DNA of 64,000 nucleotides, from contig NZ_JAQTIC010000003.1 in NCBI RefSeq assembly GCF_029433445.1, positions 153,074-217,073 of the forward strand, written 5' to 3'. Numbering within the stretch: the first letter of the stretch is position 1; every line of letters begins with the position of its first letter. The position numbers were made by a program, and so were the translations under genes. Under the pieces are notes generated by a model, which saw only the letters and a list, made by a program, of their open reading frames with translations, searched no databases and had not been told where the DNA came from. Shown piece after piece: positions 18,229 through 27,111 of the stretch. The stretch comes from Lactobacillus sp. ESL0701 (GTDB lineage Bacteria > Bacillota > Bacilli > Lactobacillales > Lactobacillaceae).

Positions 18229-19260
18229 ATGTACTCGGAATTCCCCGTGCTAGAAGCTCTCGTTCCTGATATCTTAAAAGTGTTTCGACAGAGGTATCTT
18301 GTTCTTGAGCAGATTTCACTTAATGCACCAATTGGTCGCAGAAGTGTAGCACAGGCTTTAGGGCTTTCTGAAAGAAACGTGCGAACGGAGACGGAATATC
18401 TTCGCGATCTCGGCTTGATTGAGATCAAGAGTTTTGGCATGTTTATGACGGAAAAGGGTAAGAAAGCCTTACAGGACGTGGCTCCTTTGATTGACCGGCA
18501 CTTTAATGCCCGGCAAACAGAGATTGAGTTGGCTCAGAAGCTAGGGATTGACCGGACAATTATTGTTCCGGGTGATAGCGACTTGCAAGAACGAGTTTAT
18601 GAGCGAATGGGCGAAGAACTAAGTTCGGCTTTGAATTTATTTTTGCCGCTGGGTAAGTCAATTATTACCGTTTTAGGTGGAGTTGCTCTTGCTAAATCTG
18701 CAAAGTATTTGTCCAAGAACTTGAGTGATAACCGGCAGTTGGAATTTGTTCCGGGACGTGGTGCACTGGGCGAGAATGTCGCGATTCAAAGTAACACTAT
18801 TGTTCAAGAAATGGCCGCAAAAACTGGTAGTAAATATAAGACTTTATATTTACCTGAACAAATTTCAGAGCAAACGTATAGATCTCTCATTAGAGAGTCA
18901 ACTTTTGCGGATGTTTTGGAAGATATCGCTAAAAGTGATGTTGTTATCCATGGCATTGGTTTAGCTCATGATATGGCTCGGCGCAGAGGATATGATTCAA
19001 TTCGTTTATCTGAATTGCGCGAGAAGAAAGTGGTCACCGAATGTTTCGGGTGTTTCTTCGATGACCAAGGAAAGATTGTCGACCGCGTGCAACAGGTTGG
19101 CTTGCAGTTCGAAAATCTAAACAAAATCCCGCACATATTTGCCTTTGCTTGCGGCAGCCGTAAGGCTCAAGCAATTAAGGCTTATATGCCTAATGCTCCT
19201 CATCAAACCTGGTTAATTACTGATGAGGGAGCCTCAAATAAGATTTTAAAGGAGATTTAA
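18229..19260 (+). CDS. cggR: Central glycolytic genes regulator
   Basis: SorC/DeoR-family repressor that binds fructose-1,6-bisphosphate and relieves repression of gap and following genes when glycolytic flux is high. The 343-residue protein has an N-terminal winged helix (SVAQALGLSERNVRTETEYLRDLGLI, about residues 35-60) and a C-terminal sugar-phosphate domain (VLGGVALAKSAKYL, about 146-160). The ATG at 18229 follows GGGAGGAG; an in-frame TTG at 18202 falls inside the operator and is rejected. It autoregulates through the operator just upstream and is 63 bases before gap. Confidence 0.95.
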   Translation: MYSEFPVLEALVPDILKVFRQRYLVLEQISLNAPIGRRSVAQALGLSERNVRTETEYLRDLGLIEIKSFGMFMTEKGKKALQDVAPLIDRHFNARQTEIELAQKLGIDRTIIVPGDSDLQERVYERMGEELSSALNLFLPLGKSIITVLGGVALAKSAKYLSKNLSDNRQLEFVPGRGALGENVAIQSNTIVQEMAAKTGSKYKTLYLPEQISEQTYRSLIRESTFADVLEDIAKSDVVIHGIGLAHDMARRRGYDSIRLSELREKKVVTECFGCFFDDQGKIVDRVQQVGLQFENLNKIPHIFAFACGSRKAQAIKAYMPNAPHQTWLITDEGASNKILKEI

Positions 19261-19323
19261 GTCTCATTTAAAATAAATTGGTGTTTACAATTCTTACATA
19301 GTTCTTAAGGAGGACTTTAGAAT

Positions 19324-20340
19324 ATGACAGTTAAAATTGGTATTAACGGCTTTGGCCGTATTGGTCGTTTAGCATTCCGTCGGATCATGGATTTGGGCGA
19401 AAAGTCAAAGGATATTGAAGTTGTTGCTATTAACGACTTGACCACCCCTGCACTTTTGGCACACTTATTGAAGTATGACTCAACTCATGGTACTTTCAAC
19501 CACGAAGTTTCAGCAACTGAAGACTCAATCGTTGTTGATGGTAAGAAATATCGCGTATATGCTGAACCACAAGCACAAAACATTCCTTGGGTTAAGAATG
19601 ACGGCGTTGACTTCGTTCTTGAATGTACTGGTTTCTACACTAGCAAGGCTAAGTCACAAGCTCACCTTGACGCTGGTGCTAAGAGAGTCTTGATTTCAGC
19701 TCCTGCTGGCAACGACTTGAAGACTATTGTTTACTCAGTAAACGATGACACTTTAGATGCAAACGACAAGATCGTTTCAGCTGGTTCATGTACTACTAAC
19801 TCATTGGCTCCAATGGTTGACGCTTTGCAAAAAGAATTCGGCATCAAGGTAGCTACAATGACTACTATCCACGCTTACACTTCAACTCAAATGATTTTGG
19901 ATGGACCTGTTCGTGGTGGTAACATGCGTGCTGCTCGTGCTGCCGCAGCTAACATTATTCCTCACTCAACTGGTGCTGCTAAGGCTATTGGTCTTGTTGT
20001 TCCAGAATTGAACGGTAAAGTTAACGGTCACGCACAACGTGTTCCAGTTGTTGATGGTTCATTGACTGAATTAGTTTCAATCCTTGACAAGAAAGTTACT
20101 GCTGACGAAGTTAACGCTGCAGTTAAGAAGTATGAAAGTCCTTCATTTGCTTACAACGATGACGAAATCGTTTCAAGCGATGTTATCGGTATGACTGCTG
20201 GTGCCATCTATGACCCAACTCAAACTATGGTAACTACTGCTGGCGACAGCCAATTAGTTAAGACTGTTTCATGGTATGACAATGAATACTCATTCACTTG
20301 CCAAATGATTCGTACTTTGTTGAAATTTGCTACTCTTTAG
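19324..20340 (+). CDS. gap: Glyceraldehyde-3-phosphate dehydrogenase (phosphorylating)
   Basis: Glycolytic enzyme making 1,3-bisphosphoglycerate and NADH. The 338 residues contain the NAD motif INGFGRIGR (residues 6-14) and the catalytic C156 in SCTTNSLAP, with the substrate loop around GAAKAIG. Codon use is visibly more biased than in neighbours (runs of GGT, GCT, AAG, AAC), as expected for very high expression, and the ribosome site AAGGAGG is near perfect. Controlled by CggR; a terminator follows, so most transcripts probably end here. Confidence 0.98.
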   Translation: MTVKIGINGFGRIGRLAFRRIMDLGEKSKDIEVVAINDLTTPALLAHLLKYDSTHGTFNHEVSATEDSIVVDGKKYRVYAEPQAQNIPWVKNDGVDFVLECTGFYTSKAKSQAHLDAGAKRVLISAPAGNDLKTIVYSVNDDTLDANDKIVSAGSCTTNSLAPMVDALQKEFGIKVATMTTIHAYTSTQMILDGPVRGGNMRAARAAAANIIPHSTGAAKAIGLVVPELNGKVNGHAQRVPVVDGSLTELVSILDKKVTADEVNAAVKKYESPSFAYNDDEIVSSDVIGMTAGAIYDPTQTMVTTAGDSQLVKTVSWYDNEYSFTCQMIRTLLKFATL

Positions 20341-20375
20341 TCATTAATTTTTGATTACTGCTGATAGTAAAAGAG

Positions 20376-20410
20376 AAGGCGGAGGGAAATTCTTCCTTCC
20401 GCCTTTTTTT
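20376..20410 (+). terminator. Terminator between gap and pgk
   Basis: AAGGCGGA...TCCGCCTT stem with an inner GGAA/TTCC extension and seven T. It lies inside the glycolytic cluster, so it likely sets the gap to pgk ratio by partial read-through. Confidence 0.88.
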
Positions 20411-20444
20411 GAAAGAAAAATAATTGAGTTATCGGAGGATATAG

Positions 20445-21656
20445 ATGGCTAAATTAATTGTTTCAGATTTAGATGTTAAGGATAAAAAAGTTTTAGTTCG
20501 GGTTGACTTTAATGTCCCGATTAAAGATGGCGTAATTGGCGATGATAATAGAATTGTTGCCGCATTGCCAACAATTAAATACATTATTGAAAATGGCGGT
20601 AAAGCAATTTTGCTTAGTCACTTGGGTCGGGTTAAGTCAGACGACGATAAAAAAGAATTGTCACTTAAGCCAGTTGCTGAACGTTTAAGCGAACTCTTGA
20701 AGAAGCCTGTAACTTTTGTACCTGCAAACGAAGGTCAAGAAGTTGAAGATGCCATCAACAAGATGCAAGATGGTGATGTTATTGTTCTTGAAAATACTCG
20801 TTTCCAAGATATCGACAACGACTTTGGTAAGCGTGAATCTAAGAATGATCCTAAGCTTGGTGAATACTGGGCAAGTCTAGGCGACATGTACGTTAATGAT
20901 GCCTTTGGTACCGCGCACAGAAGTCATGCTTCTAATGTGGGAATTGCTGAAGCAATGAAGAAGGCTGATAAGCCTGCAGCAGCTGGTTACCTGATGGAAA
21001 AGGAAATTAAGTTCTTGGGTGACGCTGTTGCTAACCCAGTTCACCCATTTGTTACCATTTTGGGTGGTGCTAAAGTTTCTGACAAGATTGATGTTATTAC
21101 CAACCTGATTCCTAAGTCAGACCACATTTTAATTGGTGGTGGAATGGCTTATACATTCTTAGCTGCTCAAGGACACAACATTGGTAAGTCATTGTTTGAA
21201 CCAGATAAGGTTGACCTTGCTAAGCAATTGCTCAAAGAAGCTGATGGTAAGATTGTTTTGCCAGTAGATAATTTGGCAGCAACTGAATTTTCAAATGATG
21301 CTTCTCGTGAAGTTGTTGGTGACGATATTCCTGACAATATGATGGGTCTAGATATTGGTCCTAAGACTGTTGAGAAGTTCAAGGAAATCTTGAAAGATGC
21401 TAAGACAGTTGTTTGGAACGGTCCAATGGGTGCCTTTGAAATGTCCAACTTTGCTAATGGTACTTTGGAAGTTGGTAAGGCCTTGGCAGAACTTAAAGAT
21501 GCCACAACTATCATTGGTGGTGGTGATTCAACTGCCGCTGCTAAGCAATTAGGAATTGCACCTAAGATTACCCACATTTCAACTGGTGGTGGTGCTAGTT
21601 TGCAATACCTTGAAGGTAAGGAATTACCAGGAATTGCCTGCATTTCAGACAAGTAA
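20445..21656 (+). CDS. pgk: Phosphoglycerate kinase
   Basis: Transfers phosphate from 1,3-bisphosphoglycerate to ADP. The 403-residue protein has the signature [10 protein letters not shown] (residues 15-24), the HLGR substrate loop and the C-terminal nucleotide motif [11 protein letters not shown] (near residue 357). It follows a terminator and a GGAGGAT ribosome site with no obvious promoter of its own, suggesting expression by read-through or from a promoter not recognised. tpiA follows 20 bases later in the same transcript. Confidence 0.98.
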   Translation: MAKLIVSDLDVKDKKVLVRVDFNVPIKDGVIGDDNRIVAALPTIKYIIENGGKAILLSHLGRVKSDDDKKELSLKPVAERLSELLKKPVTFVPANEGQEVEDAINKMQDGDVIVLENTRFQDIDNDFGKRESKNDPKLGEYWASLGDMYVNDAFGTAHRSHASNVGIAEAMKKADKPAAAGYLMEKEIKFLGDAVANPVHPFVTILGGAKVSDKIDVITNLIPKSDHILIGGGMAYTFLAAQGHNIGKSLFEPDKVDLAKQLLKEADGKIVLPVDNLAATEFSNDASREVVGDDIPDNMMGLDIGPKTVEKFKEILKDAKTVVWNGPMGAFEMSNFANGTLEVGKALAELKDATTIIGGGDSTAAAKQLGIAPKITHISTGGGASLQYLEGKELPGIACISDK

Positions 21657-21676
21657 ATTAAGGAGGGAACGTTATT

Positions 21677-22432
21677 ATGCGTACACCAATTATTGCTGGT
21701 AACTGGAAATTGCACATGAATCCAGAACAAACAACTGAATTTGTTGATGCCGTTAAAGGTAAGTTGCCAGAATCTACTAAAGTTGAAGCCTTGATCTGTG
21801 CTCCAGCTGTTGACCTTGAAAATCTAGCACAAGCTGCTAAGGGTTCTAACCTAAAAGTCGGTGCAGAAAATGCCTATTTTGAAGATGAAGGTGCCTTCAC
21901 TGGTGAAACTTCACCTAAAGTTTTAAAAGAAATGGGTATGGATTACTGCATTATCGGTCACTCAGAACGGCGCGGTTACTTCCACGAAACTGACGAAGAC
22001 ATTAACAAGAAGGCTAAGGCTTTGCTGGCTAATGGCATTACACCAATCATCTGCTGTGGTGAATCACTACAAAGACGTGAAGCTAACCAGCAAGAAGAAT
22101 GGGTAGTTGGTCAAATTGAGGAAGCTTTAAAAGGCTTATCAGCTGAACAAGTTGCTAGTTTAGTAATTGCCTATGAACCAATCTGGGCAATCGGTACTGG
22201 TAAGACTGCTAGTTCAGACCAAGCCGAAGAGATGTGTAAGACAATTCGCGACACTGTTAAGAACCTTTATAATGAAGAAACTGCCGCAAATGTTCGCATT
22301 CAATATGGTGGTTCCGTTAACCCTGACAATGTTAAGGAACTAATGGCTAAACCTGATATTGATGGTGGTTTAGTCGGTGGTGCTAGCCTCAAGCCAGATT
22401 CATTCTTGGCTTTGGTTAATTACCAAGACTAA
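21677..22432 (+). CDS. tpiA: Triosephosphate isomerase
   Basis: Interconverts dihydroxyacetone phosphate and glyceraldehyde-3-phosphate. The 251 residues include the substrate lysine in GNWKLHMN (K11), the electrophilic histidine in IIGHSERR (near 96), the catalytic glutamate in [14 protein letters not shown] (near 169) with its loop 6, and the phosphate-binding YGGSV. The start follows AAGGAGGG. It closes the cggR-gap-pgk-tpiA cluster; eno is not in the window. Confidence 0.98.
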   Translation: MRTPIIAGNWKLHMNPEQTTEFVDAVKGKLPESTKVEALICAPAVDLENLAQAAKGSNLKVGAENAYFEDEGAFTGETSPKVLKEMGMDYCIIGHSERRGYFHETDEDINKKAKALLANGITPIICCGESLQRREANQQEEWVVGQIEEALKGLSAEQVASLVIAYEPIWAIGTGKTASSDQAEEMCKTIRDTVKNLYNEETAANVRIQYGGSVNPDNVKELMAKPDIDGGLVGGASLKPDSFLALVNYQD

Positions 22433-22440
22433 TAATATTT

Positions 22441-22478
22441 AAAAACCAGCTACTGCAAATAAGCAGTGGCTGGTTTTT
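22441..22478. terminator. Terminator between tpiA and the Rgg gene
   Basis: AAAAACCAGC-T-ACTGC and GCAGT-G-GCTGGTTTTT pair around an AAATAA loop; flanking A and T runs let it serve both convergent genes. Confidence 0.9.
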
Positions 22479-22490
22479 AGTTTGGAATAT

Positions 22491-23324
22491 TTAATTATGT
22501 AATTTTTGTTTATTGTTAATTTCCTCTTTTAGTGGTTGAGCAACAGTACTGGCGCCAATTTTATTAAGTAAGTCGGCATAGTATAAAGCTTGTTTATAGT
22601 CTTGATCGCAGAGAGCAATTTCAGAACGACAAAGAAGTGACTTATCATATTGACCAACTTCTTGTGCTAATTTATCAGCCTGAGTTAAAGTATCTTTTGC
22701 TTTTTGATAATTTTCTTCATCAATGTGTAAATTGCTTAGATTAATTAGAACGCTACATTTTAATGATTTTAAAAAAGGATAATAGTTATTGATTGTATAT
22801 AAAATCTTATTAATGATTTGCTTGTTAGTTTCATAGTCAAAAGCATAGGCAATCATATTTAATAGGCAAATATCGGTAATTGTTAGAATCTTAATCTTGC
22901 TTAAATAGTCATTCCAAATAGGTTGAACCAGTTTTTTCGCCGGCTCTAGACCATCTTTTTCATTTAGTAATAAAAGTGCTTTTAATACTAAGGATATTCG
23001 TTTGAGATCGTCATCATTAGTAGCAGAACAGTCTACGATGATTTTTTTAATTTTGTCGGTTTCAGTACTAGTTTGTAAATTGAGCAGTTCATACAAAATT
23101 TTACTCTTTTTTGTCGGCAAATATCCCTTTTGAACATATTCAAATTCATTTAGACCTAAACTAAGTCGAAAAATCATTTCGTTAGCATTTTCTCGTGAAG
23201 GGTATACTTTGTCAGATTCAATCTTAGATAAGGTACTGCGATCAAATAGTCCTTCAGCTAAATCTTCCTGACTAATTGAGCGTGATAAACGTAATTGTCG
23301 GATAGTTTCCCCAAATGTGTTCAT
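22491..23324 (-). CDS. Rgg/PlcR-like (RRNPP family) transcriptional regulator
   Basis: A 277-residue cytoplasmic regulator with an N-terminal XRE helix-turn-helix (SISQEDLAEGLFDRSTLSKIESDKVYPS, about residues 15-42) and an alpha-helical C-terminal region that reads as degenerate TPR-like repeats (for example YQKAKDTLTQADKLAQEVGQ near 207). This is the plan of Rgg/GadR/MutR regulators, which often respond to short exported peptides. It is divergent from a small secreted protein, with a perfect palindrome in the shared spacer. Its ribosome site is AAAGGATG. No partner peptide gene was found. Confidence 0.85.
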   Translation of the reverse strand: MNTFGETIRQLRLSRSISQEDLAEGLFDRSTLSKIESDKVYPSRENANEMIFRLSLGLNEFEYVQKGYLPTKKSKILYELLNLQTSTETDKIKKIIVDCSATNDDDLKRISLVLKALLLLNEKDGLEPAKKLVQPIWNDYLSKIKILTITDICLLNMIAYAFDYETNKQIINKILYTINNYYPFLKSLKCSVLINLSNLHIDEENYQKAKDTLTQADKLAQEVGQYDKSLLCRSEIALCDQDYKQALYYADLLNKIGASTVAQPLKEEINNKQKLHN

Positions 23325-23392
23325 AAATATATATCATCCTTTTAATTGTTAATATATAATAATTATACTAAATAATTTTATAATTTTAAATA

Positions 23393-23409
23393 TGTGCAAA
23401 TTTTGCACA
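23393..23409 (+). promoter_or_regulatory. Perfect palindrome, candidate Rgg operator
   Basis: TGTGCAAA-T-TTTGCACA, 8-1-8 with no mismatch, 15 bases upstream of a promoter that reads toward the secreted protein. Position fits an activator site just upstream of -35. Confidence 0.6.
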
Positions 23410-23424
23410 GACTTTTAAAAATAG

Positions 23425-23452
23425 TTGAGATATGATAAGTATCGGATATATA
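23425..23452 (+). promoter_or_regulatory. Candidate promoter of the small secreted protein
   Basis: TTGAGA (23425-23430), 16-base spacer, TATATA (23447-23452). It would give a leader of about 120 bases. Confidence 0.5.
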
Positions 23453-23576
23453 AAAGCTTTATAGATAATTGTTATTTATTATATAAAAATAATATTTCTA
23501 TGAATTAATTATTGAAGAAGCTTGTATAGATTATCCATAGATAAATCAAATATAGATATTAGAAAGAAGAAACGTT

Positions 23577-23960
23577 ATGAAAAATAAATTTGTTAAAGCC
23601 TTAACTGCTATTTTTATTGCTGCTTCACTAATAGCACCAGTTACAGTATCAGCTTCTCATACGTGGTATGGTACAAATATAACTTTACCTAGAGCAGGGA
23701 GAACTTGGTGGTCAACAAAAAAGCGTAAAGCTACTAGCAATACACAGGGCTTGAAAGCTAGTAAAAATAAATATCAGATTGTAGGTAATGTTGCTAATAC
23801 AGGCAATAAATTAATTGGGAGTTGGAAAACTTTTAAAGCTAGAAATAAATATGCTCAATATGTAGAAACTGATGCTAAAGGATCAAAAATTAAGGCAGTA
23901 TTTCAAACTAATCGATATAATCTACGCACTACCACAGGTTATTTAGAATGGCGTCCATGA
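23577..23960 (+). CDS. Small secreted basic protein, candidate bacteriocin-like product
   Basis: A 127-residue product with a clear signal peptide (about residues 1-26, cleaved after VTVSA) and a mature part of about 101 residues that is rich in Lys/Arg, Trp, Tyr and Thr (WYGTN, RTWWSTKKRKA, GYLEWRP) and has no cysteine. The size, signal peptide, aromatic basic mature part and neighbouring ABC genes recall lactococcin-972-type loci, but I cannot assign the family. It faces an Rgg-type regulator, and a terminator follows it, so it is probably made in excess of the transport genes behind it. Confidence 0.75.
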   Translation: MKNKFVKALTAIFIAASLIAPVTVSASHTWYGTNITLPRAGRTWWSTKKRKATSNTQGLKASKNKYQIVGNVANTGNKLIGSWKTFKARNKYAQYVETDAKGSKIKAVFQTNRYNLRTTTGYLEWRP

Positions 23961-23969
23961 TCCAGTTCT

Positions 23970-24003
23970 AACGGTTCTCATATTAGAGAATCGTTGTTTT
24001 TTT
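23970..24003 (+). terminator. Terminator between the secreted protein and the ABC genes
   Basis: AACGGTTCTC/GAGAATCGTT stem with one G-T pair, ATATTA loop and seven T. Probably leaky, since no strong promoter is seen before 24024. Confidence 0.85.
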
Positions 24004-24023
24004 AAGAATGAGGGAGCGCAATT

Positions 24024-24776
24024 ATGAGCAAAATTAATCAATATCGTGGTGTAAATAAGATTAGTTGGCTGATTTTTACAAGTGCTATCATTATTTATGT
24101 CGCACTTGTTTTGATTGTGAATAATAAGATTGCTGTTGGCTATCCGTTATATTATCGGGCATTAGAAGGAAATTTTTCGCCAATTTATTTTGAATATAAC
24201 TTTATTCCCGTGATCATTATCTTTCTTGGCTACCAAATAGCAACGCCGTATTGGTTTACTAGTTTTAGAGAATGGTCATTATTGCGGAGTAAACATAATA
24301 TTATTTTTGAGCAAATAAAAAGTAGCTTTGTAATTACCGTTAGTTTTGTATTTATTAGTTGGTTAGTATCATATATTCTGTTGCTGCTAACCAATGGCAG
24401 TAATCCAAGGCTACCTATCAAAACTGGATTAATTGGCTTTAGTGGAAGTTTTTTAGGGACCATCGGTTTTTTGCTAGTAACGATTGTAGTAGATTTTGGC
24501 ATAATTCTGTTACCACTAATTTGCAATTTATTTTTGAAGAAAAAGTGGCAGGTCTTTGCGTTAGCAATATTACTTAATTTCTTTTTGCCGATTTTTTTAT
24601 TTATGCTAAAAATTCTGCCTGAAGCTGACATGCCAATTAATCTGTTAAATATATTTACTACTGCTACAAAGCCAAATCAATTGTTACAGCCAGTTATTTT
24701 AATAATTGCGACGGTTATTTGTGAAATTGTAATTATTTATGGATTGAATAAATTTCATGAAAGGACAGAGTATTAA
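24024..24776 (+). CDS. ABC transporter membrane protein 1 (ABC-2-like)
   Basis: A 250-residue membrane protein with about six hydrophobic segments (beginning ISWLIFTSAIIIYVALVLIV at residues 12-31) and no recognised catalytic motif. The context, directly before an ABC ATPase with which it shares one base (TAATG), says it is a permease-like subunit. Together with the two following membrane genes it forms an operon that could export or give immunity to the small secreted protein upstream; that role is inferred. Confidence 0.7.
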   Translation: MSKINQYRGVNKISWLIFTSAIIIYVALVLIVNNKIAVGYPLYYRALEGNFSPIYFEYNFIPVIIIFLGYQIATPYWFTSFREWSLLRSKHNIIFEQIKSSFVITVSFVFISWLVSYILLLLTNGSNPRLPIKTGLIGFSGSFLGTIGFLLVTIVVDFGIILLPLICNLFLKKKWQVFALAILLNFFLPIFLFMLKILPEADMPINLLNIFTTATKPNQLLQPVILIIATVICEIVIIYGLNKFHERTEY

Positions 24777-25417
24777 TGATGAAGGTAGTTACTCTTGAAA
24801 ATGTTGAAGTACAATTTCGCAAAAATGTTCTTTTAACTAATGTCAACTTAACTGTTAATGCTGGTGATTTGATTTTATTAAACGGTGATAATGGTACAGG
24901 TAAATCTACTTTGTTAAAAGTAATTTGTGGGTTACTGCGACCTAATAATGGGAAAGTAAGTGTTTTTAATCAGGAATTATCAAAGGGCAAGTTTGCTTCT
25001 GATACTGCAGTAATGATTAATGCACCCCAATTTATCGGAAATTATAGTGGCTTAGAGAATTTATGTGCATTAGCTAGAATAAAGCATAAGATTGATGCGT
25101 CGACAGTCAAGCACTACATGAAGTTAGTCGGCTTAGATCCAGAAAATAAAACAAAAGTTAAAAAGTATTCTTTGGGAATGAATCAAAAATTAGGTCTTGC
25201 TCAAGCATTGATGGAAGATGAAAAACTTATTTTGCTTGATGAACCACTTAATGGTCTTGATAAGACTTCAAAAATAAAGCTTATTGATTTAATAGCTAAA
25301 ATACATCAAGAAAAGCCCGATAAAACATGGATTATTGTTTCTCATGATGATAGTTTTAATGAAATTTGTAATCGAAAATGGCAAATTCAAGATAAAGAGT
25401 TGAGCGTGAGTGAATAA
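24776..25417 (+). CDS. ABC transporter ATP-binding protein
   Basis: A 213-residue cytoplasmic ATPase with Walker A GDNGTGKST (about residues 38-46), Q-loop region, an ABC signature of the form YSLGMNQKLGLAQAL (near residue 139), Walker B LILLDEP (near 160) and the switch histidine in VSHDD (near 195). It is short, as in bacteriocin-immunity or antibiotic-export type ATPases. It overlaps the next gene by 8 bases. Two adjacent ATG codons are possible starts. Confidence 0.92.
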   Translation: MMKVVTLENVEVQFRKNVLLTNVNLTVNAGDLILLNGDNGTGKSTLLKVICGLLRPNNGKVSVFNQELSKGKFASDTAVMINAPQFIGNYSGLENLCALARIKHKIDASTVKHYMKLVGLDPENKTKVKKYSLGMNQKLGLAQALMEDEKLILLDEPLNGLDKTSKIKLIDLIAKIHQEKPDKTWIIVSHDDSFNEICNRKWQIQDKELSVSE

Positions 25418-26120
25418 ATTTATTATTCAAACAAGTTACAGAAATTTGTTAAAGCTGACATTAGCAACTATCTTGCTGGCAGCGTTTGTCTATTCGTTTT
25501 TAAGTAATTATACTCTTCCTGCCAAAATGAACATGATGTTGATTTTTGGTAATGTAGCGGTTAGTCCCGAGCTATCTTTATTTGTCCTTCCAGTGATTAC
25601 ATTATTTGTTGGTTTTGATATCACTAGAGTTATTGGCACGGGATTTGGTGATGTATTACAAATAAGACTAGGCAACAAAAAATCTTTGCTTGATGGTTAT
25701 CTTTTTGGTGAATTTGTTTTTGCTTTAATTTTAGAGTTGGCCTTTTTCTTAGCATCAGTTTTTGCGGCAATTTTTTTAGGAATCAAGCCAACTTTTGTAA
25801 TTACAATCAAGGATTTAATGCTTATATGGCTGCAAGTCTTAGATATCTATTCTTGGCTGGTATTATTCACATTGTTTCAATTATATTTTAAAAAGCAAAT
25901 CATGACATTTGTAGGCGGATTAATTTTCTGCTGTTGCCTGTTTGCAATTCTGAAGGTAAATTTGCCATTGCTTCATCATTTTGCTTTTTTGCCGGGAACA
26001 GAATTATTTTTAAATTCTAATTCATTAATTTCATTACTTAATAACTATATTAGTGTGGTATGGATTATTGTTGAATTTTTAATGATTCATGTACTGCTGC
26101 TGCGAGGGGACTATGATTAA
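25410..26120 (+). CDS. ABC transporter membrane protein 2
   Basis: A 236-residue hydrophobic protein with about six membrane segments, starting from a GTG that overlaps the end of the ATPase gene by 8 bases. A cytoplasmic coupling-like segment (VIGTGFGDVLQIRLGNKKSLLDGYLFGE, about residues 71-98) follows the second helix. It resembles ABC-2 permease halves only in general form. It overlaps the next gene by 8 bases, so the operon is tightly coupled. Confidence 0.7.
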   Translation: MNKFIIQTSYRNLLKLTLATILLAAFVYSFLSNYTLPAKMNMMLIFGNVAVSPELSLFVLPVITLFVGFDITRVIGTGFGDVLQIRLGNKKSLLDGYLFGEFVFALILELAFFLASVFAAIFLGIKPTFVITIKDLMLIWLQVLDIYSWLVLFTLFQLYFKKQIMTFVGGLIFCCCLFAILKVNLPLLHHFAFLPGTELFLNSNSLISLLNNYISVVWIIVEFLMIHVLLLRGDYD

Positions 26121-26577
26121 GAGAATTAGCAAAAGCCTATTATTAATTTTAATTGTAACAATTGTTTGGGGGGTCACTATACGGGAAGTAGGTAATACTA
26201 GTCAGCCGCTAGTATCAGCAACTAAGACAATTGGTGTATTTGCTACAAATTTATTTTATTGGTTTTCAATTTTATTTGTGTATGACCAAATATTTGATGA
26301 TTTTTTGGAACAGAGTTTTGTCCGCATCAGATTCAAAAGTTTGGGTCAATTATGTTTTGTCATTGGGCTCAAAATATTAATTTTTACCGTTGTAAGTATC
26401 AGCTTTTTATTCGTAGTAACACTTATTTTGCTAGGAAAGTATTGTTTGCCAACTGCATTATTGTTTATCACTTTATTTATGATAATCATGCTGGTGATGG
26501 ATGAACTATGGCATTTTTACCAATTAAATCAAAAATCACTATTAATTATAATTTTTGTTTTGCTTGTATTATTTTAA
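26113..26577 (+). CDS. Small membrane protein of the ABC operon
   Basis: A 154-residue protein with four hydrophobic segments; the second (NLFYWFSILFVYDQIFDDFLEQSFVRIR) leads into a charged loop like the one in the preceding gene. It looks like a shortened relative of the preceding permease. ATG 26113 follows GAGGGG closely (3 bases); an in-frame ATG at 26089 lacks a ribosome site. It ends the overlapping set of ABC genes. Confidence 0.65.
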   Translation: MIKRISKSLLLILIVTIVWGVTIREVGNTSQPLVSATKTIGVFATNLFYWFSILFVYDQIFDDFLEQSFVRIRFKSLGQLCFVIGLKILIFTVVSISFLFVVTLILLGKYCLPTALLFITLFMIIMLVMDELWHFYQLNQKSLLIIIFVLLVLF

Positions 26578-26619
26578 TAAATAAAACGATAGGACACCAA
26601 ATTTTACTCATACTAGTTA

Positions 26620-26648
26620 TTGACAATATATGATAGACATGCTATTTT
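26620..26648 (+). promoter_or_regulatory. Candidate promoter of the YxeA-like gene
   Basis: TTGACA (26620-26625), 17-base spacer, TATTTT (26643-26648). Perfect -35, weak -10. Confidence 0.45.
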
Positions 26649-26707
26649 GTTTATATTCAATACTGTATTATTTATGCATAACACTAAGATCTTTGACGGA
26701 GACGAAA

Positions 26708-27046
26708 ATGAAGCATATTGAAAAATTTTTCTTAAATAGTGTGATTGTCATCGTAGCCCTAATTGCATTTATCATGATAAGTCATATACCGATTGTGGAT
26801 GAAGTCATTGATTACTTTAATCCGTTTATTTCAATGAGAACTGATTATGCTGAAGTGCCTCAGGGTACGCAAGATTACCGTAACATTCAGGCAGTTGATA
26901 AAGATGGGAATAAGTTACGGTATAAGCTTGAAAACTTTGGTGGTTATGATCCCAATCAAAAATATGTTGTTATTAAGCATAAGGGACAATTTGTAAAGCA
27001 TATTGACTACATCCCAAAAAGTAAAATGCTAGTTACTGAAAACTAA
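26708..27046 (+). CDS. YxeA family (DUF1093) exported protein
   Basis: A 112-residue protein with one N-terminal hydrophobic segment (FFLNSVIVIVALIAFIMI, residues 7-24) and a small beta-rich outer domain (DYAEVPQGTQDYRNIQAVDKDG, GGYDPNQKYVVIKHKGQFVKHIDYI) typical of the YxeA family, which often sits by bacteriocin-type ABC transporters and two-component systems. ATG 26708 follows ACGGAGA; an upstream in-frame ATG at 26630 has no ribosome site and would lie over the promoter. Function in the family is unproven. Confidence 0.8.
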   Translation: MKHIEKFFLNSVIVIVALIAFIMISHIPIVDEVIDYFNPFISMRTDYAEVPQGTQDYRNIQAVDKDGNKLRYKLENFGGYDPNQKYVVIKHKGQFVKHIDYIPKSKMLVTEN

Positions 27047-27050
27047 ATAT

Positions 27051-27090
27051 AAAAATACCAGATAGGCTTTAAAGCTTATCTGGTATTTTT
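27051..27090. terminator. Bidirectional terminator after the YxeA-like gene
   Basis: AAAAATACCAGATA and its complement ending TATCTGGTATTTTT, with an inner CTTTAAAG. It serves the convergent LysR gene as well. Confidence 0.88.
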
Positions 27091-27111
27091 AGTTGCTTGT
27101 CGAATAGCACT

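Noticed and set aside
21167..21730. 187-codon open frame antisense to pgk/tpiA
   Set aside because: Shadow of two highly biased glycolytic genes; Ser/Pro-rich product without domain signs and no promoter or ribosome site.
23432..23464. 10-codon ORF as a signalling-peptide gene for the Rgg regulator
   Set aside because: It overlaps the -10 of the secreted-protein promoter, has no ribosome site and lacks the shape of a short hydrophobic pheromone precursor.
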